A stretch of 64,000 nucleotides of DNA, from positions 710,001 to 774,000 of the forward strand of contig CP119644.1 in assembly GCA_030078075.1 (NCBI GenBank). Direction: 5' to 3'. Shown in pieces: positions 32,983 through 44,644 of this stretch; position 1 is the stretch's first letter; each line of letters starts with the position of its first letter. A program made the translations under genes and the position numbers. Below the pieces are notes generated by a model. The model was given only the letters and a program-made list of their open reading frames with translations, searched no databases and was not told the origin of the DNA. Source of the DNA: Crithidia sp. LVH-60A (taxonomy: Eukaryota; Euglenozoa; Kinetoplastea; Trypanosomatida; Trypanosomatidae).

Positions 32983-34888
32983 ATGTCCTCTAAAGTGGCT
33001 GCTGCGTCACCCGCAGCGGCGGAGGTGGAGGAAGCCGGGCAAGGTCCCGCGAAGCGCCGTCGCGTGCGCCACCACCGCCCCAAGTCCGCTCGGGAGGCAG
33101 ATGAACAACCTGCAGAGTACGCGGAAGACACCGCGCCAGATGCCGCGGTTGAGCCCGTCGATGAAGCGCCGCAGCCGCAACGCGCACGGGGGGAGAAGCG
33201 GCGCCGCGCCGCGGCGGATGAGGAGGATGGCGCTGCCCAGGATGACGCACCGCGTGAGCGCGCAGACACGAAGCACAAGGGTGCAAAGTCTGAGAAGACT
33301 GCCGGGCCTTCGTCGTCCACGTCATCGCCGGCCGCGAGCGGTTCGGTGAGTATGGCGCAGCGGAGCCAGGAGCTCGCCAAGGCTGTCCCCGCCGTCACCG
33401 ACTACCGCGAGCTGCACCTCAACCCTCATATCGTCTCCGCTCTGGAGCAGGAGTTCCAGTTCAAAGAGCTGACGCCGATTCAGTCCCGCTGCATCCCAGC
33501 CGCCCTTCAGGGACGTGACTTGCTGGCGGAGGCGAAGACTGGCGCCGGCAAGACGCTCGCCTTCCTCATTCCCGATTGTCGAGATTGTGTGCCGCTCTGG
33601 CTTCCGGCCGAGCAACGGTACGGCGGCGGTCATCATCGGCCCGACTCGTGAGCTGTGCCTGCAAATCGAGGGTGTGCTGCTGAAGCTGCTCAAGCACTTC
33701 AACGGCTCGCTGACGTTTCTCTGCTGCATCGGTGGGCAGAGCCGCAACCAGGAAGGCTTCAAGCTGGCGAACGGCGTCATGATCGTCGTCGCCTCGCCTG
33801 GGCGGCTGCTCGATCACCTGAAGCTCACGACGGACTGGCACACAAAGAACCTGCTGCTGCTCGCCGTGGACGAGGCCGATCGCGTGCTGGACAACGGGTT
33901 TGAGGAGGACATGCGCGAGATTGTGTCGCTGCTGCCCACGAAGCGGCAGACCTTTCTCTTTTCGGCCACGCAGACGACGCGTGTCGAGCAGCTCGCCCGC
34001 ATCTCCTTCCACAAGACACCCGTCTTCATCTCGATGAAGAATAAGAAGGACAAGGCGACGGTGGACACGCTGGAGCAGGGCTACGTGATGTGCCCGAGCG
34101 AGCAGCGTCTCCTCATCCTCTACCACTTCGTCAAGAAGAACCTCAAGAAGAAGATGATTGTCTTCTTTAGCAGCCGCAACAGCGTCAGCTTCCACTGCGA
34201 ATTGTTCAACTACATCGACGTCCCTTGCATCGCCTTCCACGGCAAGCAGAAGCAGCACCAGCGGTCGGCCACCTACATGCAGTTCTGCAACGCACCGAGT
34301 GGCGTGCTCTTCACGACCGACGTGGCGGCGCGTGGGCTGGACATTCCCGAGGTGGACTGGATTGTCCAGTTCGACCCCCCAGATGATCCGGTCAAGTACG
34401 TGCACCGCGTGGGTCGTACCGCCCGCGCCGGCCGCTGCGGCAACGCCCTCATGTTTCTCCTGCCGCAGGAGGAGCTCTTCCTCAAGTACCTCTACGACGA
34501 CGCCAAGGTGAAGGTGAACGAGTACACGTTTGATGTGACCAAGATGAAGGGCAACATCCAGAACCAGCTGGAGCAGCTCGTGAGCTCGAACTACTACCTG
34601 CGCACGTCGGCGCGGCAGGCCTACGAGGGCTACCTGCTCAGCTACAGCAGCTGCCAGCTGAAGAACGTGTTCAATGTGCAGAACCTCGACCTCGCTGCCG
34701 TGGCGCGTGGCTTCGCGCTTAGCGAGCCGCCGCCGATCAAGATGGACCTCTCGCAGTCCGCCGCGAACATGAACAAGAAGTCGCGGCACGAGTTCCGCAA
34801 CATGCGCAACGTCAAGGATGGCAAGCGGCGCAACGTGAACGAGAAGGCGCTGAACAAGCGTCATCAGAACGTCAGTGGTGAGTGGTGA
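32983..34888 (+). CDS. DDX18: DEAD-box RNA helicase, DDX18/Has1 type; one frame break
   Basis: About 634 residues across one break. The N-terminal about 115 residues are charged and disordered ([23 protein letters not shown]). The core follows: [13 protein letters not shown] (Q motif), AKTGAGKT at about 184-191 (the Has1-type motif I), then a CCC at 33571-33573 where removal of one C restores AFLIPIVEIV. The core then continues [51 protein letters not shown] and [10 protein letters not shown]. The Has1-type C-terminal region (DUF4217-like, [19 protein letters not shown]) and a basic tail close it. Has1/DDX18 acts in the nucleolus in both 40S and 60S precursor maturation. Because the helicase reads perfectly on both sides of the break, a base-calling error is far likelier than loss of function. 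Confidence 0.93.
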
Positions 34889-35774
34889 GCTGCGCAGATG
34901 ATGGGAGGAGAGATGCTGCGACGGCACATCTTTTTTTTTGTTTTACTCATTATGTGATGCATGCCGTCCGCGTTCACGCGCCGACACATCTACCTCGATT
35001 AACAGAAGCACGAGTCTTCGCCTAATTTCTTCAGTACAAGTAATTCACCACCGCAATAAAACGGAACAAGAGAGAAAAAAAGAAGGAATAAGATAAAGCA
35101 TTGAGAGAGAGATAATGACGCTTGCGTGTTGTCGCAGGAGCTGTCTCATGGCTGCAAAGCTGCACAAAGAAAAAAAAGAAAGTTAGTGAATACTTTTTTG
35201 TAATTTCCAGAAAGGTAGATGCAACGTAAGAAGGAGACTTGAAGTCATGCGTGCGGTTAGCTTTCAAGTTGAGTCGCTGGGTCATCTTACAGACTAGATC
35301 ATCTTCACTGCTGCATTTCCCCCCTCACTTCCGACGTAATCACATCGTTTACCACCTTCTTTTTCTATTTCTGTCTTTGCACCTCTCTACGCACACTGCC
35401 TGACTGTATCGAACACAGCGGTGCGGTGTTTCGTCAGTCGCGACACACAAACACAAACACACCAACACACCCACTCTTTCTCTTTCCTTCCAACAATTGC
35501 CATAGATAGACGAAAAGACACACACACACCCATAGAGCTGCGCGTCGCGAAACCAGTGCTTCTACGGCGTCTCTGATTCTCATTATCTCTCTCTTTCTTT
35601 TCTGCTCGTGCCTGTGCGCATCCAACTTTCCCTTTTTGAGAAATGCTACGCAGTCGGTATCGCCTCTTTGCTGCTGTCTCCCGCTTCGCACACAAGCCGC
35701 ATTCGACTTTTTTTTCTTTCTTTGACTCGCTTTTCCTTCTCACTCTCTCTCTGCTGTGTTGTGCGGGTAACTGA
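34889..35774. other. intergenic region
   Basis: No gene. Mixed sequence with a T-run at 34931-34939, CA-rich repeats near 35444-35466 and 35520-35530, and CT-rich sequence at 35583-35600 and 35705-35760 that could carry the acceptor for the next gene. An antisense open frame (35387-36064) only mirrors the GC-rich start of that gene. Confidence 0.6.
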
Positions 35775-38294
35775 ATGAGGAAGCGTGGCCGCAGTGTCGA
35801 TGCCGCCGCCGCCACCACCGCCATCTCCCTCGCCGCCTCCCCGCACAGCCCGCCCGCCAAGAAGCGGGCCGTTGGTGGCGCAGGCGGTGGACGCAGTGGT
35901 GACGAAGCCACGCGAAGCCATAAGGATGGCGTCATTTCCACAGCTGCGCAGGCTTCCTTTCGCCACGGCGTGCACGTGTCCAGCGCCATTCCCTCCGTCT
36001 CCGCGTCGTCCTCCGCGTCGTCGGCTACTGCGTCTGTCGTGTCGGAGGCACAGCATGTGGACACGAGGGGATCGCTGAAGCGCAGTCGAGGCGGACAAGA
36101 CGCAGAGGATCGCGTTGGCAGTGGCGCTCGTCGTCACCGTGGCGAGCACGCGCTGACCGCACTCCCCCCGACGGACCGCACCCTCGTGTACGACACGGGC
36201 GAGACGGGCACGACGACGTCCTCACCGGCCTCCCCGCCGCCGCTGCGCCGCCCAGGTGTTGTTCTCACGTCGACCCCCGCTTTTCTCCGCCAACGTGCGA
36301 CGAGAGACGAGGCAGAGGAGCGCAGTGTGGGCAGCGGGGCGGAAGGGGTAGCGGCTGCCGGACACTCCACATTGGCGGCGACGTTGATGGCGGGGAGTCC
36401 GCTGCGGCTGATGCGAGCGGCGCAGGACTTCCTTTCCCCGGCCCGCTCCACCCTTTTGCGCGGCTTTTCCCACCTGCGGCAGTCCGTCACGCGGCCGCAG
36501 GGGAGCAGCAGCAGCAGCAGCAACAATCGCCGTGGGGGCGGCTGAGCTCCATCGCGCCCACTGTCGACCACCTCCCCTCACTCCCTGCCGACCGAACACA
36601 GGAGGGCGGCGCGTCGAGCCACGCTCCTCTTCGCAGCCGTGACGTCGACGTGGCCCCTACGCTGCTCAGCTTCGCTGTCTCTTCTATTTCCAGGCAGCGG
36701 CCGGTCCTCTGTCTCCGCCTCTGGCGCGTGGGGGAACGAAAGCGTGCGAGACGGACAGCCTCGGCTGACCCTGGAAAACAACACACATGCGGAGGAGGAG
36801 GGTGTTGAAGGAAACTCAGTGAGTGTGTCGATCTCTTCAGGGCGAGTGTCCTCTCCTTCTGTTCGAGGGGTGGAGGAGGGCATGCAGCGGTGGGAGCGGC
36901 GTCCGCATCACCAGCGTCCGCACCACCGCTATCGTGATCCTCGAGGCTTTGTGGAGCTGCAGGAGCGAAATTTAAACACTGCTGTAGCCAATGCTACACT
37001 GGCTGGTCCTTCTGACGCACGCTTTGCAAGCGTCTCCGCACTGAGTGAGTCTCTAGCCAGCGTTGTGTCCTCCTCGCACAGCACCGCGCAGTCGAGCCTC
37101 ACGTCTTCCTCTGTCGGTGCGGCAGGCGAGGCAGGAGCTGCCTATCAAGCCGGTGCACGCCTTCGCCGCAGTGCCACCACGATGGAGCCCCCTCAACGTC
37201 TCCTCCATCTTGCCAGACGAGGAGGAGAGGGCGATACGACGGCGGATGCAGCGCCATGGACCGGAGCGCGTACCAGTGCCGCGGGTTCCATCCAACGTGC
37301 TGGAGCTGTCGTCGGTGCGTCCGCCCGCGTCACGTGGGCTTGCTGCTGCTAATGATACTGCTGCTGCCGGTGCTTCCGGCACCATCGCTGAGATACCCAC
37401 ACGTGGCGGCACCAGCGATGCACAGCACCAGCAGCAGCAGCGGCGCTCTTCTCGTGCCTTTCGCCCGTCCACCTCGACTGCTGGGCCGCTGTGGCATGCT
37501 GCATCGCGTGCAACGCGCTGTCCGCCGTCGTGCTTGGCACCGCCGTCTTTCTTGTGTGGTGTGTCGCTGCTGCCGTCGGACCGCTGGTGGCGCTGCAGAG
37601 CATGGAGGTGTCGTCTTCCTTCTCTGCAGCAGCCTTCGTAGACGCCTATGTGAGCCCTGTCTCCGACCTCCAGGCGCTGTATCAGATCCCTCCCGCCTCC
37701 CTCAGCGCCGAAGACGTGGCGCGGCTGCAGCGACGCACGCTCAGCGAAGGCGTGGAGCGGCTGGAGCGGTCCACGCAGCACCTGATTCCACAAGACACGA
37801 CACCGCCGCAGATCCGGCTGCGCTACCTCAAGGCGATGATCTGGGCCTACCGAGCGGCGCAGCGGAACAGCGCGCTCTACGCCCGCAGCCGCGACGCGAG
37901 TCTGCGCCGCCGTCTTATCGGCTACGCCCTAGCTGATGTCTGGACGCACGGTATTCACCGCTTCGGCAGCTTCTCGCGCGATGCCTCGCTGCCCAAAGTT
38001 GGCGTGGCGAGAGAGTGGCGTGACCGCCTCGCCTCCGCTGTCGCCTGCAGCGCGCAGTCCGAGTTTGTGTGGTGCCCGTCGCTGCAGTACGTGGAGGACG
38101 AGATGGCGCGTGCCGCTGCCCCCTTCGTGGTGACCGACGTGAATGACGCCTTTGCGTCGCCGCAGCGGCGACACCGCCGGCGGGACTGGCAGGTGCGTCT
38201 GCGGCGCGACTGGTCAAGCGAAGTGTACCTCGAGACGCTGCTGAGTTACCTGCGGAGTAGCGTGCAGGAGCAGACACGCGATTACAACCCTTGA
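35775..38294 (+). CDS. hypothetical protein with N-terminal nuclear-type basic signals and a membrane segment; about four frame breaks
   Basis: Read as one gene of about 840 residues. The first frame (ATG 35775) begins MRKRGRSVD and contains PPAKKRAV, both basic clusters of nuclear-import type. A Ser/Thr/Pro-rich disordered region follows and reaches a poly-Ser stretch near 36510. Coding-like text then continues in other frames, with changes near 36515-36530, 36695, 37120-37180 and 37478. A conserved-looking patch occurs near 37185-37300 (WSPLNVSSILPDEEERAIRRR). The last frame holds a hydrophobic stretch long enough for one or two helices (ALSAVVLGTAVFLVWCVAAA), then a folded-looking C-terminal domain with Trp/Tyr (IGYALADVWTHGIHRFG, WRDRLASAVACSAQSEFVW) ending TRDYNP. 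Nuclear signal plus one membrane anchor could mean an inner-nuclear-membrane protein; this is inference. No family recognised. Two adjacent genes are possible but no spacer is seen. Confidence 0.55.
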
Positions 38295-40479
38295 TGGGGT
38301 GCGTTAGGGCTTCTGCTACTGTGCTTTTGTGGTGTGTGAGTGCGGCGTAGAAGATACGTTGCCGCTCATCCACATCCTTTTTTTTCTCTCTCTCTCTCTC
38401 TCTCTCGTTCAGTCACTTCACCACTTTGCTCAGAGCTTCAATTTTTTTTTCTTGTTCACCCTGGTGCGCGGAATACATCTTGAGAGGAAAGGGGTGATCA
38501 GTTGCAGCTACCGACCCTTCTCGGTGCTTGCAAGCTTCTTGTACACTACAAATGGCACATTTGCGCTAAAAAAATACAGGAGAGACACTGAGGAGACAAC
38601 CGCCGTCGTGGCGGCTACCTAGCAAGTTCAAAAGAGAATCTTAAAGAGGAAGGAATTCTCTTGTTGACGAAGCGTGGCTGCATTTCGTACATTTCCCATG
38701 AAGTAACACAACATCTTTTTTTTTTTTTATTGAGCGCCGCAGTGGACTGCGTTACGTCAATTTTGTGAAAGAGAGAGAGAGCCACGTCTTGTTGCTGATT
38801 CTCCTTGTGATCCGACAACACCTCTCGCTGCCATTTGCATCGCCGCTTCCACAAAGGGCCTCTTCCATGACCAATCCTACTTAAAATTCGTTTGATTGCT
38901 CCTCTGCCTTCTTCCACGCTCTTCTTTTCTATGTGGTCCTTTTTTCTGCACCCGCTTCGACTCAACTGCAGGCGGTGCTGAGACTAGAGAAAAAAAACGT
39001 TATCAGCAACGCTTCTGCACATCCCTTTGCTCGCCTTCCTTCTTCTCGAACGTGCGTGAGAAGACAGAGAGACTGCAGGAAAAAAAAACAACAACAATAA
39101 CATCAAACAATATCAATCAAACACAATAATACGTGCACAAAGTGCGCACCGCATCAAACAGCAACAAGCAAACAACCGAAAAAAGCTGTGTGGCACGCCT
39201 CTTTTTTTTTGTTCTCACTTCTTCCAAACAGAAAAAGAGTAGGAAGTTTAGCGACGACAACGGAGATTTGAACACTGCGCTGCGAAAAAGAGCGCTTAAC
39301 TTTTCTGATCTTCTACAGACGTGCGCGGTGATCTCTCATCCCTTTCATTTTCCGCCTACCATTTTGCGGCGTCGAGAACCTACTTTTTCTCTTTCTCACT
39401 TTAGTGTTGCTGCTACTACGAGGTCTTTACGGTCGTGGTGTCTCGTGTGATGGTTGCTTTCATGCAAAGACCCAGATACACACACGCACTCTCCTTTTTT
39501 TTTTTCTCGCATCTTTGTGTTCATTTACAACAATTCGACTCTGTTTTTGTGTTTTTGTTTTTGGTATTCTCCTTTATTCTGCTAAAAGAAACATCAACGA
39601 TTACCCTTCGCAAACCACGCACAAGTGAACTATCCTTCTTCCTAAACATATTAGCTATTAACGTTGTGCAGGGTCAACTGCTTTTTTCTCGATCCGGTTT
39701 ATTTATTTATTTGTTGTGTGCTGAGAAAAGAATTGGTGAACCTTCATTTTTTCCTTTTCCTGTTGTTGTTAAATCTGTGAGGACGACACGAACGCTTCCT
39801 TCACCTCTCATTTTGCATTGTGTGGTTGCCTCCCTTTACACTCGGATTCGCTGTTTTTCTCTTTTCCCCCCCTTTTTGTGTTTCGATCTCGATAGTCGTT
39901 TTGTTGTGCATTCCTCAGCTAATTTCACTGTAATCGCCGCTTCCACACTTGCCTCCTTTTTTTTTCTTTCCGCCTTTCTCCGTTATTTTCTCCGCGTCAC
40001 GTGGATATTTAACAGCTTTGTGTGCTTCCTTTGCCTGTTTCCTTGCCCTTCTTTTTCTGGGGGTGATTTGCTCTCCCTCTCTATATCGTTTTTGACCACC
40101 TGTGAGCTGCGCTGGACCAAAGGGCGAAGTGTACTGCATCACGCACACGCACACTGAACACGTCAGACCCTTTTTCCTTCTGCCCTACTTTGGTTGACCA
40201 TCTTTGTCTCTTTGTGTTGCTCTCCAGTGTCTGCACTCTTCTCTTACTTCGTTTCTCTTTTTCCAGTAGCACGCGCTGGTGTGGTGAGCCGCACACACAC
40301 ACGACGTGCAGTGACGACACGTAAAAAACAAAATACCTAAAAAAGGTTGTCAGTGGAGTGAGGTAACTCGCTAGAAAGGAGTGAAGAAAAGCGTCTTGCG
40401 TGCAATTCTTTTTGAATCTGTGTCTTTCTGTTCTGTTCATTTTTTTTTTAATTTTCTCTTGCTTCTAATACATATAGCC
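38295..40479. other. long intergenic region (2.2 kb)
   Basis: No gene supported. Contains a CT dinucleotide array (38385-38406), T-runs near 38716-38727, 39201-39209 and 39497-39506, a CAA-rich stretch near 39088-39130 and a TTTATTTATTTATTTG stretch near 39699-39714. A 240-residue frame (39435-40157) is made of F/L/S/C-rich text from T-rich DNA and is not credible. A T10 run near 40441-40449 precedes the GTPase gene. Confidence 0.55.
38385..38406 (+). repeat. (CT)n microsatellite
   Basis: An uninterrupted CT/TC array directly after a T-run, in untranslated sequence shortly after the preceding stop codon. Confidence 0.9.
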
Positions 40480-43040
40480 ATGGCCGGCGGCGTACTCGCT
40501 CCGCCGCCTCACAGCACGTCGGCCAACACGCACCTGCCGGAGATCCGCGTCGTTGTGCTGGGCGACTGTGCCGTAGGTAAAACGTCGTTGCTGCGACAGT
40601 ACCTCGATCATGAAGGCCCCGTCCTCTCCGACAGCTACGAGTCCACACTCCTCGACTCCTACACGCACATCGAGTACTGCGGCAAGCAGCCGTACCGTGT
40701 CCACTTCACGGACTGCAGCAGCGCACCGGAGTTCCGCGAGCACCGGGCGGCCTACCTGGCCAAATGTGACGTCGTGCTGCTCGTCTTTTCCGCACTGCGT
40801 CGCAAAACGCTGTCGAACCTGCAAAGCTGGATGAAGGAGGTGGTGAAGGCGCGCACGTCCACCGGACCGGCTCGCTTCGCCTCTACCGAGGGGGATTTCA
40901 GTGAGGTGCCCGTCTTTGTCGTCGGCACGCACTACAGCGAGCCCCAGGCAGCTGGCGCGGCGCCGCAGAAGTTGGTGTCGTCCTCTGAGGCAGAGTCGGT
41001 CACCAAGGACTGCCTCCACTCCGCCGGCTACTTCCTTGACGAGGATGACGCTGAAATGGAGGAGGAGCTGCGCATTGAGCGCGCCGCCGCCAAGAAGGCT
41101 AGCACGGTGTTGTCGAAGAAGAAGCAGTCGCCCAACGCCTTCCGCGGCTTCTTTGCGGATCTCTTCAAAGGCAGCATCTCCGACGATGACGAGGACGTCA
41201 CCACCACCACAGCCACCACAACCGCCGCAGCGGCAAGCCCAGCAAAGGGAAGACGAGTGACAAAGGGGCGTCGGCAGGCTCGAGGAGTAAGAAGGAGGAG
41301 CCGGCAAAGGACCCGCCGCGCTTCTCCCCTCACTCTCGCTCCACCTCGTTCCGCAACACCCCCTACGGGTCCAACGCGGAGCGGCTGCATGGCGTGGCCG
41401 AGCCCTCCGCAGCGAGTGCAGCATCCTCGGACGTCGGCACGCCTCTCGCCCTGCCACCCGGTGCGTCGCCGCGGCTGCCGCTCTACATGCTCTCGAACGA
41501 CGACGGCGTTGCCGTGAACACGGCGGTGCGGGCCTCCCTCGCCCTTCACCTCTGGCTGAAGCAACTCGATGACTCAGGGGAGGTTTCGGCAGGAGTGACG
41601 CCGCTGCTCAGCCCCCGCGTCCGCAGCGCCGCCGTCCCAGTGAGCGAGGCAACAGCCCACGTCGGGTCCGTTGTCCCGGCAGAGCTCGCGCCAACGCCGA
41701 AGCACGCCCGCACCGTGTCGGGGGCCTCGCACATGTCCCACATGAGTGAGCGCTCCGCTGCGCCGATTATTCCGACGATGCACGCCCTCTACGGCTCCGT
41801 GACGTCGCTGAGCGCCTTCGACACGTCCTACCACCACAGCTGCGCCACCTCTGCCGACCCGTTGACGGCCGAGAACTCGCCTCTTGCGCCGGGGCAGCCA
41901 ACACAGATGCTCATCGCTGTCGGCGGCGACGCCTCTGGAGCGGACCTCAGCTCACCAAGCATGGGCGGCAAGACGAGCTCTGAGCCTTACGGCTCGCGGA
42001 CGAACGCGGCACGCGGCAAAGGCCCTCTGGACGAGTCGCCCTGGTGCTCCCCGACCGTCCTCGCACCCGCGCAGATGGACGGTCTCCCCCTCACCGCCGT
42101 GGCGACGCCGACGGTGAAGAAGGTCTCCCCGGAGCGCTCCCCTGCGGAGCTGGAGGCGACGGCGAACGAGGTGACGAACATGCCGAGAGTAAACACCGAG
42201 GAGGAGGAGGGGCTGGTGCAGGCAGACACCGCCATCTTCTTCTCGTCTCCGCCCAATCCCCGCCGTGCGACGGCCCCCAACACGGCAATCAAGGTGACTC
42301 GAGAGGCCCACTGCGGCGACGTGTGCTCCACCCCCTTTGGCGACTACTCCGCCGCGTCAGGGCAGGTCACTGGTGACCGCAGCGTGCGGCCGTTGCCGGC
42401 GTGGGCCACCGCTGACACGCCAGAGCCGCACCGCGACCCGAACCGTGCGCAGGCTCTGAGCGCGCCGCACAACCGGCTGTGGAAGGATGTGGACGTGGAG
42501 CAGGACGGAAGCGCGTCGCCGAGCCTTGGCAAGGAGCAGCGGGGAAGCGCCACGAAAACGAACGGTAGTAGCGGCAATTATACCGACTCGGTGGTGAAGA
42601 AGCTGGCGCTGGAGAGCGAGGGCAAGAGTGCCGCCGCGTCACTCGCGCAGTCGCCGCAGAACCCCGCGTTGACCTCTGCGGATTGCTCCCCCGCAGACTG
42701 CTCACCATCGAACCGTGCCCCGCGTGCCTCGTCTCCGTTCCACAGCCACCCGCCGTCCGCAGAGTCGTCCATCTCCACGCTGCAGAGCCCCAGCCTCTCG
42801 CCGCGGTCGCGTGAGCAGACCCAGACGCACTCGCGTTCGCCGTCGCACGCGTCAATCGCAGCGCCACATCCGGTGGCAGGCCGCTCGCAGACCCGTCCGC
42901 CGCAGCGCGACGACGACGGCCTCGCCAAGAGCACCTCGCTGTCCGCCTCGGGCAGCCACTCCCGCGCCATTACGAAGTCTGGTGTGCCGCAGAAGCAGAA
43001 GACAAAGCAGTGCACCACAGACGGCTGCCGTGCTATGTGA
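40480..43040 (+). CDS. degenerate Ras/Rho-like GTPase domain with a long disordered tail; one frame break
   Basis: About 853 residues across one break. Residues about 20-155 form a Ras-like fold: P-loop GDCAVGKT at 28-35, then a switch-I-like ESTLLDSY. Where the DxxG motif should stand it reads FTDCSS (about 77-81), without the conserved Gly and Gln. The usual NKxD/TKxD position reads GTHYSE (149-154). Guanine specificity and hydrolysis are therefore doubtful. An acidic/basic linker follows. Near 41230-41260 the frame changes by one base, and the disordered Ser/Pro/Thr-rich text continues to the stop at 43040, interrupted by one more ordered patch (LPLYMLSNDDGVAVNTAVRASLALHLWL). ATG 40480 follows a T-run and starts just before the domain. 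No C-terminal prenylation motif: it ends DGCRAM. Function unknown; probably signalling or trafficking. Confidence 0.75.
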
Positions 43041-44644
43041 AGTGGGGCAGGGCATCGAAGGCAAAACAAACAAAAAAAAACGCGAGTTGCAAAGCTTCAC
43101 AGTTTCGTAGTCGGAGTTGGTGTGCCGTGCTCTACTGCGCGCGTTAAAAAAGCGGGTTTTTTTCTGCGCGACGAGCGCTCCGTTGGTGCGCACGTGTGCC
43201 GCCGCTGCGTTTTAAATTTTTTTTTATCACCTGCGCAGCGCACCATTATTTCTTTTACTCTCTTCTTTTGTTGGTGTTTTATAGTGCCCTGGTGTACAAC
43301 ATCTCTTCTCTGTTTCAGGTTTTGAATCAGAGTTGGGGTTTTCTGCACTTTTCCGCGCTACGATAAGTGCGTCTGGTTGCACACCGTGTTTTCTCGCGTA
43401 CTTCTTTTTTTTTTTTTGTCTCATTTGACTCCTTCTTACCTTAACTTGCTTTTATAGCGCTGTGCTTGTGTGCGCAGCCACGCTCAATCTTCGTCTTTTT
43501 GTTTGCTTCCCAATCAGAACTCGCCACGGGTGAGAAGTGATCAGAAAGAAATCTTGCGTTGTTCACTCGTAGAGCTGTCTCGTGTGTGTATGTGTGTATG
43601 TGTACAGGCACCTATATATAATTGTATGTCCATTTTAGATTAAAATTCACGTTTTTTTTTTCCACCCTTTGTTTCCCTTCTTTTTCTTTTTGACGTGGTG
43701 CATGTGTGCTGCTTCCCCCGTCTGCCTCCTTCCACACGTCTTCTGTTGTTGTTGGTGTTGTGCGCTGCTGCTGAACTCGCTCTTTTCTTTTTTTTTTTTC
43801 TGCACGTACTCACTTCATTCCGTTGCTGCTCGAAACGAGTATTCTTTTGTCTCACCTAATCCTTTTTTTTTTTTGAATCGGTCTCATCATTTTTGCGTTG
43901 CAGTTTTTGGTGTGCTATGAGCGCTCGGCGTCGTGAGTTGACTCACTTCCGCTTCTTCTTTTTTTAATTCCCCTGAAGAGCTCTCGGTTTGCCGGGTGTG
44001 CTGTTGCCGCGAAAGAGAAAGAAGAAAAGCTTTCTCCCAAGGCAGGCGGATCTGAGCCTTGTAGGAGGAGTCAGCTCGTCTACTTGTGTTCCGCTTCCTT
44101 TCCTGTGTTTGGTTTGAGTGTGCGAGGTGATGCGGAAGCGTTATGTCGGCCGGGACGCTGTGTTTCGTAACGTTGGCGCCTGTTGTTGGTAGACACACGC
44201 ACACAAGCCCTTGAGGCGAGCCTGTTGTTGTGTGAAAGCTCTAGTCTACTTTATACTTTTACAAACCGTACATAAAAAGCAATTGAATTGAAGAGGGGTG
44301 ACATTTACAAGAGACTTTCCTGACGTTTTTCTTCAGAAAAAATATACAGCTTCACCATGGGCGGGCCGCAGTGCACATCGTTCTCCTTGCGTAGACAACC
44401 TCGTTTGGCTTCCCGCTGAAACCGAGAGCCGCCTCAGCAGCGGCGCTGTGGCAAAGATGGCAAAGGTTGCGCCGCCTACAGTCGGCCAATTTCCACACCT
44501 CTCCCTCTCCGCTCTCATTATATACCGTTACGTCTTTTTTTAAATGCTACAAGGGGCCTGTGCTTAGATTTGACACACACGCAGAGAAAACACCTAACAA
44601 GAACAACAAAACAAAACCAGTTTTATTAGATTTCTCTTCACGTC
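43041..44644. other. long intergenic region (1.6 kb)
   Basis: No gene supported. T-runs near 43211-43225, 43407-43418, 43785-43799 and 43864-43874, and TG-rich sequence near 43581-43605. Small frames here are F/C/S-rich. Sequence just before 44645 is A-rich with a CAGTTTTATTAG segment. Confidence 0.55.

Noticed and set aside
33515-33651. programmed frameshift in the DDX18 gene
   Set aside because: The switch sits in a plain CCC without slippery sequence or stem, and resembles the many other one-base breaks here.
33566-34927. 453-residue open frame on the - strand opposite DDX18
   Set aside because: Shadow of the helicase coding strand; Val/His/Leu-rich text only.
39435-40157. 240-residue + strand frame in the long spacer
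   Set aside because: F/L/S/C-rich translation of T-rich DNA, AT-rich codon use unlike real genes here, no domain.
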